Source: Tetradesmus obliquus
Lineage: Eukaryota > Chlorophyta > Chlorophyceae > Sphaeropleales > Scenedesmaceae
Length of the DNA: 64,000 nt
Assembly (NCBI GenBank): GCA_030272155.1
Contig: CP126191.1
Coordinates: forward strand, 7,090,501 to 7,154,500
Direction: 5' to 3'
This document shows, piece by piece, positions 36,701 through 48,644 of the stretch (its first letter is position 1; the number at the start of each line of letters is the position of its first letter). The notes under the pieces are model-generated. The model worked only from the letters and a program-made list of their open reading frames with translations, had not been told where the DNA came from and searched no databases. The translations under genes and the position numbers were made by a program.

Positions 36701-38471
36701 CCGGCTCACCAGCAGCTTCTGCATCCTCGTCAGCTGCAGCAAGCCCCATCACACATGCCGCTAGCACTGCCAGTGTTTGCACAGAGTCTCGCCGCACCTG
36801 CACATGTCACAAGTTGAGCAGCAAGCACATGCTGGCAGCTTAGTACGCCAGCTGAGGCATCAGCTCCTGCCACAGTTTGATGATATTTGCGCAGCAGTGC
36901 GTGCTTGCTGTTGATGAGGCACCTCTCCACAGGGCTTGTGCCCTACAGGCTGCCAGGCGTGGAAGCAAAGCAGCAGTGCCTCTGGCTTAGCTGCAGATGC
37001 CTCTACTTCCTGCTGTGACGCACCTGCCACACGTCCTTTGCAACTGCGCCTTTGAGGCACAGCAGCAGCACGCGTTTGATGCAGTCTTTGCCTGCACCTG
37101 CACCCAGCACGTCCAAGCACGTGCACACAGGCAGCAGCACGCCTGGCACGCGCTGTGCAAGGGTACCTGCGGCATGGCAGGCACAGCAACCAGGGTATTG
37201 CCGCACTTGTCACATGCATCATGTACAACAGCTCTTACTCTGGTTGTCGATGGCACTGCTGCTATGCTATTCAGGATCGATGGTGAAGTTTCCGCTGTCC
37301 AGGTCTGTACATTGTAGTCGACTTTGCTTGCGCAGTGGAGAGAACAGCCTGCCCAGAACTGTCATGCGACTAGCTGTGCTGCAGCTGCTTTTGCATTCAG
37401 GACATGGTGAAGCACAGGTGCTGCATGCACTCACCCATGCTTAGCAGCTGCACCATGAGCTCCAGGCTCATACGCATGGCCTCCACTGCGTGCTCCAGCT
37501 GCTGTGCGTATGCTTTGAGCACCTCCAGCAGCGCCAGCAGCACTTCGCTGCCAGCAGCAACACGCGCCTGCTCAGGGTCCCTGGCGGTTGGCAGAACAAC
37601 AGCAGCAGCGTCAACAGCCAACACAAGCCTTGCACTACTGGCATCTGAGTTGCCTTACGTCAACTGCTGGCAACTAAGCAGTCAGCTGCTGCATCACGCA
37701 CGCTTAAGTGAACACTACCTGCTAGGAATTTGTGCTGTGTGATGTGCCTGACCCACATACCTATATGTGCTCCTGATGACAGGAAACAACAGCACCTCGC
37801 AGAGCGTGCCTGCTGTGTCAACGTTTCCGCCAGACCGCCTGTGGGTGACGGCATAACTGCCTTCAGACGGCTCATGCAGCAGCTTTGCTAAGCAGCTGGC
37901 CAAAAGAGCGGCCAGAGCGCTGATGCAGTTTGCATCATTGCGGTTCTTGGCCAACACTTTGAACCCCTGCATAACACAACGCAGTGCCAGTGTGCTGTTA
38001 CACGTCACCAGGATGGCTATGCGCGCATGCTGCTGCTTGTGCAGGTCTAAGATGCTGGGCTGTGCGCATGCGCTGCCGGCACACTCTTAGATTTCACGGA
38101 CATCGCTGGCTTACCTGCTTTGTCAAGAAGGGCAGCAGCGCGGGCAGCTGTGCCTTGGTGGTGCACTTGAGGATGCAGTATTCTGCTAGCTGCAGCCGGA
38201 GCTTCACAGCATTCCTGGAGCATGTGTCCAGACCTGCAGGTGGTGTGTTGTGTCAAGGTGCTGTGTGCAGTTGCAGCAACTTTGACAGCTAAAAGGGGCA
38301 CCTGACGTTCCCACCTGACAGCAGCTCCTGCAATGCACTCTTAACGTGCCCCCCGCTCTTCAGCTCCTGCTGCAACAGCAGTCGAGCACCTCCCACTGAT
38401 TGTTGCTCAAGATCTCGACATTCTAACCCAGCTAGCTCAAATCGGAGGCGCTGTCTGGTTGCTTGCTCCAT
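30754..38471 (-). CDS. Large HEAT-repeat protein (TORTIFOLIA1/SPIRAL2-like N-terminus) with long low-complexity region
   Basis: Minus-strand exons 38471-38315, 38233-38115, 37966-37761, 37580-37435, 37166-37024, 36797-36633, 36458-36196, 36008-35784, 35597-32111, 31899-31453 and 31212-30754; all phases agree; about 1,938 residues. Residues 1-400 are helical repeats of the HEAT/TOG type (LPALLPFLTKQ, VLLALLEVLKAY, VRRDSVQTLAVLAACV, RYDKIAAVRTAAAAAL). The last resembles the RFDKxKPVRDxxxEAL motif of TORTIFOLIA1/SPIRAL2, which binds microtubules. A single exon of 3.5 kb then encodes about 1,160 residues rich in Ala, Gln and Ser. The last 150 residues (QLSERQLQPIVVLLMH) are again helical. If the TOR1 link holds, it is a microtubule plus-end or lattice factor; otherwise it is a HEAT protein of unknown role. 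The start is the first ATG of exon 1. Confidence 0.72.
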
Positions 38472-38774
38472 GCTGCAGTACTACTGTGCTGCCCTGCTCG
38501 CCCACGAGTTATGCTTGCGTTCACTCATCAAGCACAAATAATCAAGCAGTTCGAAGTTATCTGTCCTCGTTGTTCTCGAGTCGAGTCATGAAATACAGGT
38601 TGTGGTTGCCAGGCGTATTCAACAACTCGAATTTGTCGAAGGCTCGCCAAACACTCCGAAAATAAAATTGTGCATGATACCACGGTGCAATTGATTTGCC
38701 AACACCTTACGCACTGCACCGCAGTGCGATGCTTTTTGAATCAAACCCCAACAGAACCGCATGACCGACTTGAA
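38472..38774. other. Short spacer between sorting nexin stop and HEAT gene start
   Basis: 303 bases, AT-richer than its neighbours. It must hold the sorting nexin 3' end and the HEAT gene promoter and leader. No motif was recognised. Confidence 0.5.
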
Positions 38775-41700
38775 TCAGGCAACAGACGCCTGGTGCATGG
38801 CCCGCACCGTTCCCTTGATCTCGGGGAACATGGCTACAAGCACGGTCTCTACTAAGGTCAGCCCCAGGTGGTACATCAACGTCTTGCTCTGCATCATGCC
38901 ATGGATGTCCCCCAAGCACTTCATGTAGGCGTTCTTGCCCAGCAGTGCCAGCAGCGGGGACGGCACAGTAGACGCAATCAGCCGCTGCCGCAGCTGCTCA
39001 GCCACCTCGTCGCAGTCTGCAGGTGGCGTCCAATCCAGGAAGTGCTCCGCGGTGATGGGCGGGCCCTTCGGCGGTACACTGCCCGCGGCTGCTGCGGCTG
39101 CGCGGGCAAACCACACGCCTCCAGGCCACAGCTGCGCCTGCAGGCGGATGAGGTGTCTGCTGATGCTGTCTTCAGACAAGCCGTTGGCCAGCTTTGTCTG
39201 CAGGAACTCGTCGATGGTGCCGCCAGCCACCAGTGACAGCAGCTGCCGCACCAACGTTATCACTGGCCGCCGCACAAAGCCTTGGTTCTGCAGCTCAAAA
39301 GCGCAGCTGACCACCTCATACAGAGGCACAATGAGGCCCGTGCTGTCTTGCACGCAGTCCTGCCAGTCTGCTGCATCCTCCTGCCATTGCTGGCAGTCGC
39401 TGGTGGCGGCTGGGCTTGCCGGCTGCGCGTTGACAGCCCTGCTGAACTCACCAGCGCTGGACTTGCTGCTGCTGCTGCCCTGCTGCGGCGCCTTCGTGCC
39501 TGGCACTCCACGATCCACGGCTGGAGCACTGCCATGTGCCTCTTGCTGCTGAACATGCTGCAGCCGCCGCCCCTCTTGCGAAGCTGCAGCGTGAGCACCA
39601 GCAGCCTGAGCACCACCAGGGGGCACAGATGCGCTGAGCGCAGCATGCAACAGCCCCTGCTGTGCTGGCCCAAAGCCTACACGGTCAGATCTACCTACTG
39701 CTGCTGGCCTAGCACTAGTATGTATGGCGTCTAAAACTGCGCTGCTTGCTGCTGCTGACCTGGCTGGCCTGGGCTGCTCAGCCTCCAGCACACCAGAGGC
39801 AGCCGGCTTGCTGCCGATGCCCAGCGCGTCGCCAGTGTTGACAGCAGCTCTTCTCACAGCAGCCGCTGCTGCTGCTGCCGCCGCCACACCAAGCTGGCTG
39901 TTGCTGACTGGCATGCTGGTGCTCCGGCTGGTACCGGCTCCACTTGCCGCATGGTGCACAGCTGCCACTGCTGTGGTGCGCGTAGCGCTCCCTGCTGCCA
40001 CTGCTGCCGCAGGATGCAAGCAGCTTTCACTGCATCCCAACAGCTGCTGCTGCCCGTCTACCCCACTGGCAGAGCGTGCTGCGTCCGACTCCTGCTTGCT
40101 AAGCTGCCGTGGCGTTCCGGCTGTGCGCTCAAAGGTTGCGCCCTCCACCACAAGGGAGTGCTCCGGCAACATCTTGTTGGGCACAGGCGGTGAGCTGGGC
40201 ATCATGAGCACTGCTATGGCCTGCTGCTGACTGAAGCTGGTGTCTACGCTGTCAACTGCCTGGAGCAGCTGAGGAGGTTGAACTGTCTGTGCTTGCTGTG
40301 CTACATGCGCCGCCCAATCCTGCTGGCTATGTGCTGTGGCGGGGACCAGAATATGTGCACAATTTCTGCTGCCGCTGCTGCTGCCGCTGCTCTGACCACC
40401 GTTGTGCTGAGGGGGTGCCACAGCTGCAACAACGCTAGCATGCTGCAGCACAGCGTGCGTTGTCTGCGTCATTGCTGTGCTGTGGTCCTGCTGCTGCATC
40501 GCACAGGCTTGGCCCATGGCCAGAACACCCTGCTGTACGGTGTGTGCTTGCTGCGGCTCGCAGGACAAGTAATCGCTGCTATGTGCATTCATTGACATTC
40601 CGTGACTTGTCCTCGTCCCTGCCTCAGCCCTCGTGCCAGCCGCTGCTGGCCTGTTCTCTGACAGATACATCTGAGCTGAAGGATTGCTGCTTGAGGTACC
40701 TGCGCTACTGCTACCCTGAAGCTCCGCACTGGGGCGTCCACTTATGCTGCCGCTGCCGCTGCTGCGGCCTACGCTACTGCCGCACACCCTGCCAGTACCC
40801 TGTTCTGACGCTGCCTGGTGCTGCGGCTGCGAGGTGCAACTGCTGCTGCAGCAGCTCCCGTCGCTGACCTGCTGTGAGGGATTGTACCCGCCACCTACGC
40901 CCCGCCAGCTGTGCAGGCCAGCTGCGTCGTCCGAGCGTGAGCGGTGTGCCGACACGTCCACGTCAGCCGCAGGCTTGATGCCCTGCCGCTCATCCGCTGC
41001 TGCGGCCATGCTGTACAGCTCGCTCTGCTGCTCAAGGAACTGCGCGAGCTCCGGGTGGCTGCGCAGGAAGCTGCTGCACAGCAGCGCCTGCAGGTAGCAG
41101 TCCAGCTCGTCCCGCCGCTTCATGACAAAGGGAGCGTCTCGCGCTGTCAGCAGCCGCTTTGGTGGCAGGCTACAGGGCAGCTCCTTGTAATGTGGGGCGT
41201 CCTTGAGGCGCTTGTGCAGCGCTTCAAAGTGCCGGTACCTGCAGGCCCGCAGCACATGTCAGCTTTCAGCGAACCAGGCACTGTCTGCACTTTGTGACAT
41301 GCGCCCTCATGCTGTCATGCATGCTGGATGGACGCATCAGTCAACCAGATGTTGCCACTGCACCGTGGCGCAGCCATGGCTGCTAATTGTAAAGCACCAC
41401 ACGCAGTCCAGGGCGGCTGTGCAGCCCAAAACATCAGTGCCCACCTGCGCGTGACGGTCCACTCGCCCCTGTTGTCAGCCACACGCACTTTGTACACGAT
41501 GCAGTCCTTGCTGTCCAGGCTGAGCATCTCTGCACTGACAACCTGCGCCCGCAGCTTGCCGTGCGGCCGCGCCAGCAGCGCAGCCGCTGCCGCTGCAGCA
41601 CCTGGCTGGCTACAGCCTGGCGACCACGGCGCTCTGCTCAGACCGCACAGTGCTGCAACCACAGGTGAGCGCGCGCTGCTGCTGCTGTTGCCGCTGCTGG

Positions 41701-44419
41701 CCACTGCTGGTCTCCCAAACATGCTGCCACTGGCCCCCTCACTGCTGCCCCAAGCTCCGGTAAAGCCCCCCGTGCTCATCGCCCTTGCTGCAGCAGCTGC
41801 TGCGGCGATTCTGTAGCCAGCCATGGGGTCTGGGCTGCTGCTGAGCTCCGCTGCACTCGCGCAGCTGCGCGGCGAGTCTGCGCCCACGGATGACGAGGGC
41901 GGGCTGCTGCCCATCACAGCAGCCATGCTGACTCTGCCAGCACCCGGCCTGCAAACAAGTCACAAGCCCACTTTTGTAGCGGACCAGAACTACGATGCAT
42001 GCCAAGCAGTTATGCCCACGCATGCACCCGCAGCTGACGTTGCTGAAAGCTATGCACGCTGCTGCCACCTGCAAAGTACCAGTGTTGTCCAGTAGCCTGC
42101 TGACGAGAACTAGCGCTGCTCACCTGCGGCGTAGTGACAGCTGCTGTGCTGCTGCCTTGACAGCCCCCATGCTGCCAAGCAGCGCCTGTGAAGCCTGCTG
42201 GCCTGCTGGCTGCATTGCTGAGGCGCCATGCCTGATGGGGCTGCTGCTTGGGGAGTCCCTCCACCTGCTGAATGTCTTGGCCATTGCAGAGCTGCCACTT
42301 GGCCAGACAGTTGCAGCTGCTGCTCCTGCTGCTGCCACTGCTGCTCTGCCAGGAGACTTGTTGCCTGCAGCATCCTTCACGTCCCCTAGGCTTCTGCTGC
42401 GCTTCATGAAGGATGCAGCACTGGCCTGCAGGAAAGTCACGGTGACTCATTGGTTCTGTTGAGTGTGCTCAGCACTGCCACACACAATGCCTTGGAAGAA
42501 CATTGGTTTGAAGATAGTGCCACGCCTGAACAGCTGTTGTGCAGCAGCCACACAGCTACATCGGCAGCACAATCCACTCACCCGTGCCAAGCCCTCTGGC
42601 ACCACAGTGGCCGCATTCAGCAGTGATTTCCGGGAGTTGTGCTCGCTCTTGTGCCTGCAAGGCAGACGCACCATACCATGTCACCATGCCTGTAAACACA
42701 CCATGTAATTTCACCAACCGCCTGGTTGCACCATACAAGCGCAGCATGATGTGGTTACTGCTGAGTGCTGCTGTCGCCAGCTTGAACCGACTTGCGTGCA
42801 CGTAACTCACTGGTTGCCGTGATCCTGCTCAGCTCTGCTGCTGTGGGCACCCTTCTGCTCAAACTCTGCTGCTGCACAAGCCATCTCCTGAGTGATGACC
42901 CGCTGGTTGGCGCCGCCGGCCATGACACTGAGCAGCAGCTGCAGCAGCAGGCGCAGCACAAACAAACTGTTGAGTTTCTAAACCAAAGCACCATGGTCAG
43001 CACTCACAGTTAGCAGCCCAGCTGGACAGCTGCAGGCGGGCACCGCTGGTGGCTGGCTTGCTGCTGTGCCATCCGCTGCTGCTTACCTTGTTGATGCTGT
43101 ACGGTGCCAGGGATGCCAGCGTGCTGCGCAGCAGGCACGTCGCAAACAGCTCCCGCAGCATCGCCCGCATCATGGGGCACGCCCTGTCCTCTGGCGGCAT
43201 GATGTGCACCACCACAGCCTCGGACAGGCGCTTGCAAGCCTGGTACTGCCCATCTGGGGTGCTGAAAGCAGGGTGCAGCAAGTGCTGTTTGTTCAGCACG
43301 TTCCTGATTGCTGCATCAGCCTCTGCTGCTGGCAGCGCTCTCAGGGCTGCTGGGCCCAGAGTGTCAGCTGCTGTGCGATACAGCTGCAAAGTTGAGCACA
43401 GTGCCGATGAGCAGTCCCTACAGGCATAGAAATGACAAAGAAAGTACATCATGCGGTTGAGTTTAGTGTATCAACAGCTTGCTGGGCGAGTCATTGTGGT
43501 GCGTCAGCTGCTAGGTGCAAGCATGGTTTGACACGTTGGTTGTGACGTGGTGTGTGCACTTGCTGTTCGTATCATTGCTTGTATGCTTCAGCTTCCCTGC
43601 TAAACTTGGCCCATAACATGTGCCGTACCTGATCAGCAGTGAGGTCCAGTCAAGCCGCTTGGCCCGCCTGCTGGCCTGCCCAAATGCGTGGTTCAACTGC
43701 CAGCGTACTTCAGCTGGAAACTCCCGGTCTGGAGACAGTTGACCAAACCACGCATCATAAATGAACTGCAGGGCAGCAAGCAAATGCATGGTTGGTGACG
43801 TCATTCGTTTTAACAGCGGCACCACGCCCTCGCTGCTGCTACTGCGGCTGCAACTGCTTGCACAGCTACACGGCGCTTGGCAAAAACACTTGCAGCTGGC
43901 CAGACGAGCACCAATAAATAGGCGCTGCTGCCCTTTGGCACGCATATACATGGCTGGCCGTGGCATAGCACATACCTCCTGTATGATGCTGTTGCACAGC
44001 TTGTCCCATGCTGATGCCACCAGCTCGCTGCCTACAAGCTTTCTCCATGCATCACGGTCCCTGTGCTGCCTTGGGCCCTTTGGGGTGCCTGGCTGCTTGG
44101 AGACCTTCTCCCTGCTCTGCTCATATGCGTCAGCTGCCGCTGCTGCTGCGTGTTCGCTGCTGCCACTGCTCGGAGGTGGCCATGCCAGCCGGCTGCGCAC
44201 ATCCAGGTGCGCTGCCAGCAGCCGCAGCCCGACCACCACTGCGACTGCCACAACCCAGCGCGCTGTTTGACTGCTGCACCCTGTATAGCAGTTTAGTTGG
44301 CAGAGAAGCAGCATGTCCGTGAGATGCATGTGGCTAATGTGCGGAGGCTGACAGTTTGACCATCCTGACAGATCCAGTGAAGCTGTGACCTTGATGATGA
44401 TCGCAATGGCTGCCTCCAT
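38775..44419 (-). CDS. Sorting nexin with PXA, PX and Nexin_C domains
   Basis: Minus-strand exons 44419-43976, 43765-43629, 43417-43087, 42938-42811, 42654-42582, 42425-42124, 41948-41445 and 41238-38775; 1,460 residues, phases consistent. Order: a hydrophobic segment near residues 52-70 (WVVAVAVVVGLRLLAA), probably a membrane anchor; PXA domain about 149-305 (FIYDAWFGQLSPDREFP, CKRLSEAVVVHIMPPED); a Ser/Ala linker; PX domain about 590-705 (EWTVTRRYRHFEALHKRLK, PPKRLL), which binds phosphoinositides; a Gln/Ser/Ala-rich stretch of over 500 residues; and a Nexin_C domain about 1240-1455 (PLYEVVSCAFELQNQGFV, LYHLG-type end). No RGS domain is seen, so it is the plant/fungal arrangement rather than animal SNX13/14/25. 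It is expected at endosomal or ER-contact membranes. The first 45 residues and the exact start are uncertain. Confidence 0.87.
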
Positions 44420-45102
44420 GTGTGCTGAAAGCCCCTACATGTTGCATAATCCTTATAACTAGCAAGTCTCACTCGCAGCATTGTAAAGTAGGTTACTTGC
44501 TATGCTGTCAGGGGCAGTACAGCAGCATGTGCTATGCTACATGGACATTCACATGCTGCTCGCCTTCATGAGCTTCTGCAACAGTTTGACTCACATTCAA
44601 GGACCCCAGCCACCAGACAGCAGCACAGCAACAGCTTCAGCAATCGAAAGGCAGCCCGGGAATCGCATGCAGCGACTCCGCAAGCAACCGCTGCTCTAGA
44701 CAGCATCGAGTTTGGGGTTTCATATGGTCAGGTATATTGTTTTTTTATGCGTGCATAGTCCTGGCAGCAATTAGGAGTCCGAATCTCAGGCAGTACTATA
44801 CAGCACCACGGGCTCAAGGTCTGTCCCTTCAAAACAAAGACTCTCTGCAGCAACCAAGCACACATCAAAGCCGTTACAGCATCAGTCTACTGGCTGAGGT
44901 TCACGGGTTGAAGCGCACCAGGAGTGACAACCTTGATTGACGTGAAAGTTGTCTATATCGGAGCTGACGACTCATCATGAACACCAAGGCTCTTGGCATG
45001 TTTCAAGCCATCTAAGTTGTGTGTACTGACCATCACCCGCACCTTTCGGAAACTCGCGACTCTCTTGACCTGATATGTGAGACAGCTCACGTAGAACGCA
45101 GC
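44420..45102. other. Divergent interval between sorting nexin and SERBP1-like gene
   Basis: About 680 bases between two start codons on opposite strands, so it is probably a two-way promoter region. A minus-strand frame at 45237-44953 overlaps the SERBP1-like exon and has no recognisable motif. Confidence 0.45.
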
Positions 45103-46429
45103 ATGGAAGACAAGCTTGACGAACATAAGCTGAAGGTCAGCCATCACGCCAATGACCACAAGGCCAAACTGGTAAGGTGGCCTTTTCTGTCCCGCTTCCT
45201 CTCGATCCTGGTCGTGCAGCAGTCTAAGAGCCTTCAAATGCGTTTGGGTGCCAGTGAAATTTGTTTTTAATTGTGAGTGCGCGCTTGCGATGCATAATTC
45301 TTGCAGGAGTCCAAGTCAGCAAGGATGGAGAGACACAGCGGTGAGGGTCCTACTGTCATCTGCGAACACACCTTATTGTACTAGTTTTGGTCTTTTGATG
45401 TTGTGTAGCTTACTGTCGGAAGGGCTTGGCTGTCCAAAGTACACGTGCCCAAACACAGATCCAAGGCTTCCGGAAATGCAGAAGTTGGTGCACACGCAGC
45501 GTGCCTCAAAACAACTTGATGCAGTAGGAACAAGAGTTTTGTGACATCAGTGTGCATTGGCTCACGTCGTGCCAGTGCTCCCTGTTGGACAGCTTAGCAG
45601 CAGCACGTATCAATGCTGCAGCAGCAACACATATCAATGCTGCTGCTGCAATCCATCATGCAGCTCAGCTTAACAAGGACGTCCTGCAGCCAGCTACAAC
45701 CAGTCACAACCGGACCAGCAGCACCGCCACCACAATGACAGTGCTAGCCGCATAACAGCAGTGGCACCCTTGATTAAGGCTTGCCCATCGCAACATCCTC
45801 AGTGCTGCTGAGACCACATCACCACGAATGCACTTTTGACAGGCCCCTGTTACACGGCCGACTGTCGCTGCAAGGTTGCCGCTATAGTTTACGACATACA
45901 CATGGGCCACAGCATTTGCAGGTGTTTTGCTGCACTCCCGGTTGACTTACTGCGCATGGCACTGGCATTGTCCTAATGCAGGCACCGGCCACCCCATCAA
46001 AGAGCAGGCAAAGAAGGGAGGCGGCGGTGGTGGCAATTGGGGCAGGTGGGCATAGCAGTAGCAGGTGGCTTGATGCAGTGTCTGCTGTCTGCTGGCTGCA
46101 TCCATTTGTTGGAGGACACGGCTGCGCCTGACAGCAGCGTAGCCCCACATGTCACTCGGGGTGGTGCTTGCAACACTGTCTGCCGGGACTTGATTTTGAG
46201 CGTCATCACAGTGCAAGCCCTTTAACCTGTTCTCAAGCCATGATGGGTCATTATTAGCTTCAAAACCAGCCATCAAGGGTCAAGCTACCCAACTGCAGTC
46301 GCATTAGCAGTGTTGTAGCGGCTCAAGCTGTGTACCATGGTACGGCTCTTTGACTGCTGCTGTTGCCGCTGCTGCTGTCATTGCTGCAGCTACAAGGACG
46401 ACATTGAAGAGGCTAAGGCTGAGTTGTAG
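45103..46429 (+). CDS. Small SERBP1/Stm1/HABP4-like protein, 68 residues, 4 exons
   Basis: Exons 45103-45171, 45307-45340, 45982-46045 and 46390-46429, each with GT-AG ends (donors GTAAGG, GTGAGG, GTGGGC) and matching phases 0, 1 and 2. Every exon is under 70 bases. The protein starts MEDKLDEHKLKV and contains SARMERHSGTG, then a lysine-glycine stretch followed by NWGSYKDDIEEAKAEL. The pattern 'RHSGTG ... KKGG ... NWG ... DEI' is the core of the HABP4/PAI-RBP1 (SERBP1) and Stm1 family, which binds RNA and clamps idle 80S ribosomes. The protein is far shorter than SERBP1 (about 400) or Stm1 (about 270), like the short forms I know from fungi and plants. A ribosome-dormancy or RNA-binding role is inference. 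TGTAA at 46699-46703 could end the transcript. An additional 5' coding exon cannot be excluded. Confidence 0.62.
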
Positions 46430-48644
46430 GAAGCAGCAGCATGTGTTAGGTGGATGAGGGCATAACAAGCACAGGAGACCAGGATGCGTTGTATGCAGCC
46501 GGTGGCAGGCGCCATGCAGTTGCCGCCGTGTCCTATGCAGCCTTTACATGTGCCTGATGCTTACTGTGAGGTGTTGTGACTGTTGTGACAGTGACTATTG
46601 GGCGTTTTGTAGTGAGTGCTGCGGCCTGTGGATGCTATGGTGCAGATGGCTTGCTCACCCTGCTCTGGCCGAGAAACACCAAGTCAGGCTTGGTTCAATG
46701 TAAATCAGCATGTGCATGGGTGCTTGCATGTAGAGGTAGAGCTGGTTGTAGTGCTGAACATGTACACTATGACCATGGATGTCAGCCCCTGCACGCAGTA
46801 GGATTGCTGCTCTGCAGTGCGGTTTTTGCCCAACCACCAATCTTGTGAATGTTGACCAATGCTACAAGTGAATTGCTGCCTTCTAAAAGGTTGTTAGGGT
46901 CGGTGTGGTTTTTCCCTGTCCACATTGCTGCCTGTCACAGGCATGTAACGGTTACATGACACTGGACCGCACGAGATCATGCGGTACATCTGTTGTCCCG
47001 TTGCATGATGCTTGGTGTGGCAGCTTTGTGCTTCTACATGCGTCTGCTGTCACACTGTCACAGCACTCCAGCTGGCCCAGGACAATGGCTGACACCTGTT
47101 TTCCCTCTTGTCAGCTAAATTGAGTTCAGCTTTCTGTTGCGCTGTGTGTGCAGCAACGTGTATGGCGGTTATGTAATTGGTACGCTTTACATCTCCTTCC
47201 TGCGTGGACTGCATCCGTAACTCGACCGATGTGTGCTGCACTGACGGCTGTGACCAAACAAAAATGCGGTGGCCGAGAACTTGGAAACCTTGGAGGCAGT
47301 GAACTGCAGTTACACCGCGCGCCGACTGATGTCACTGATGTCCCAATACATTCATACTGCAAACCCCGTTGGGGTTTCACCAACAAGCGCGTGCCGCCAT
47401 CAGGCATGCGCAATACCATGTGCACGCCCTCACGTCCGCAAACGACAGAACCTGTTAATGATAACAGGCACCGTGCAGTGACTGCCAACGCACAAGCTTG
47501 CATGCCGTGTTGTGCGCGAAGTCACAATGCTGTGCAATGCCTGTGCACGTGCAAAAACACAGCAGGACGCTTACATGCAAGATGAAAACCCTCTATCCAC
47601 AGCAGCTGGTGGTTTGCCTGATCTGCTGCAGGACGACCCCATTATTGTGCTGCCACTGGCTCGCAGAGAGTCCATGATGCACGACCAGCCTTGCGCTGGT
47701 GGATGCTGCACAACGCACTGGCCGCGGCAGCCTCATACTATGTAGTACAAAAGACCCGGCAACACCAGTGTCACAGCAATTCAGCAAAACACAAAGTGCA
47801 GCAACAGCTGTCAAAGAGAGGAAATGTTCCAAACAGAAGTCCAGCAGCCTTCACCATGCACTGAAATCCCACAGCATGATGCAGGCTGCTCACTGACTCC
47901 AGCAAACATATAGAGGTAGCAGTATCACTGGACAGTGGTACTGGACGGCATTATATTCTTGGCTGTCAACACCTTTGAAGCGTGCAGCCTGCACAACACC
48001 ACTCTGTGCTGAGCGAGTACAAATGATATACCCCTTTGCGCCCTTCTGTCGCGCTTGCCTGCTGCAAAGTGCCGCACATGTTGCTGTTGAACTATGCACA
48101 TGCCAAGGCATGCAAGCAACAGCAGGGCACCAGCCTCAACGCATTGGCCGGCAAGCAGCAAAGGTGTCTCTGACAGCGGCTGTGGCAGCACACACAGGCA
48201 TGCCAGCACAAGCTGATTGCGTGAGCACAGTGTGCCCCAGCCTTGCAGGAACACAAACAGCTGTGCGGAAGTTCAGCACACAGGTGTGGTCTGTTGACAT
48301 GCGTGTTGCGATGGCAGCTCACACGTGTCATGTGACGAAGTTGTGGCCCATCATACAGAGATGCCAAATCACTTGACACTGCACTGCTCCTGGGCTAGTC
48401 CACGAGACTGTTCAGCCCGAGGGGGAAGTGCGCAACACCTGGCTTTGCCGGCTGACACGTGCAGAACACGAGCAGCTGCTCTTTCTGCTGTGGGGTGCAC
48501 ATAAGCCGTGTATACGTCGTTAACACGTCTGGAGCTGCAGGGTTTGCACAAGCTATGACCGGCAGCACTCTCAACAACACACGGACATTCGCCACCACGG
48601 GGCGCCAAAGGTCCGCAGATACAGCATCAGCAGCACCTGCTGCT
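46430..48644. other. Intergenic region without recognised gene
   Basis: Contains the SERBP1-like 3' UTR with its candidate TGTAA (46699-46703) and, to the right, the presumed 3' UTR of the minus-strand SNARE gene. No other coding signal was supported, but very short exons could be missed here. Confidence 0.4.

Noticed and set aside
44953-45237. Minus-strand frame that looked protein-like, briefly considered as a transposon remnant
   Set aside because: No reverse transcriptase or transposase motif could be placed, and the opposite strand carries exon 1 of the SERBP1-like gene with good splice sites.
46337-46429. Cysteine-rich 30-codon frame (a C4-R-C3 run)
   Set aside because: The Cys codons are the TGC repeats of an intron's polypyrimidine tract. 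The last part is exon 4 of the SERBP1-like gene.
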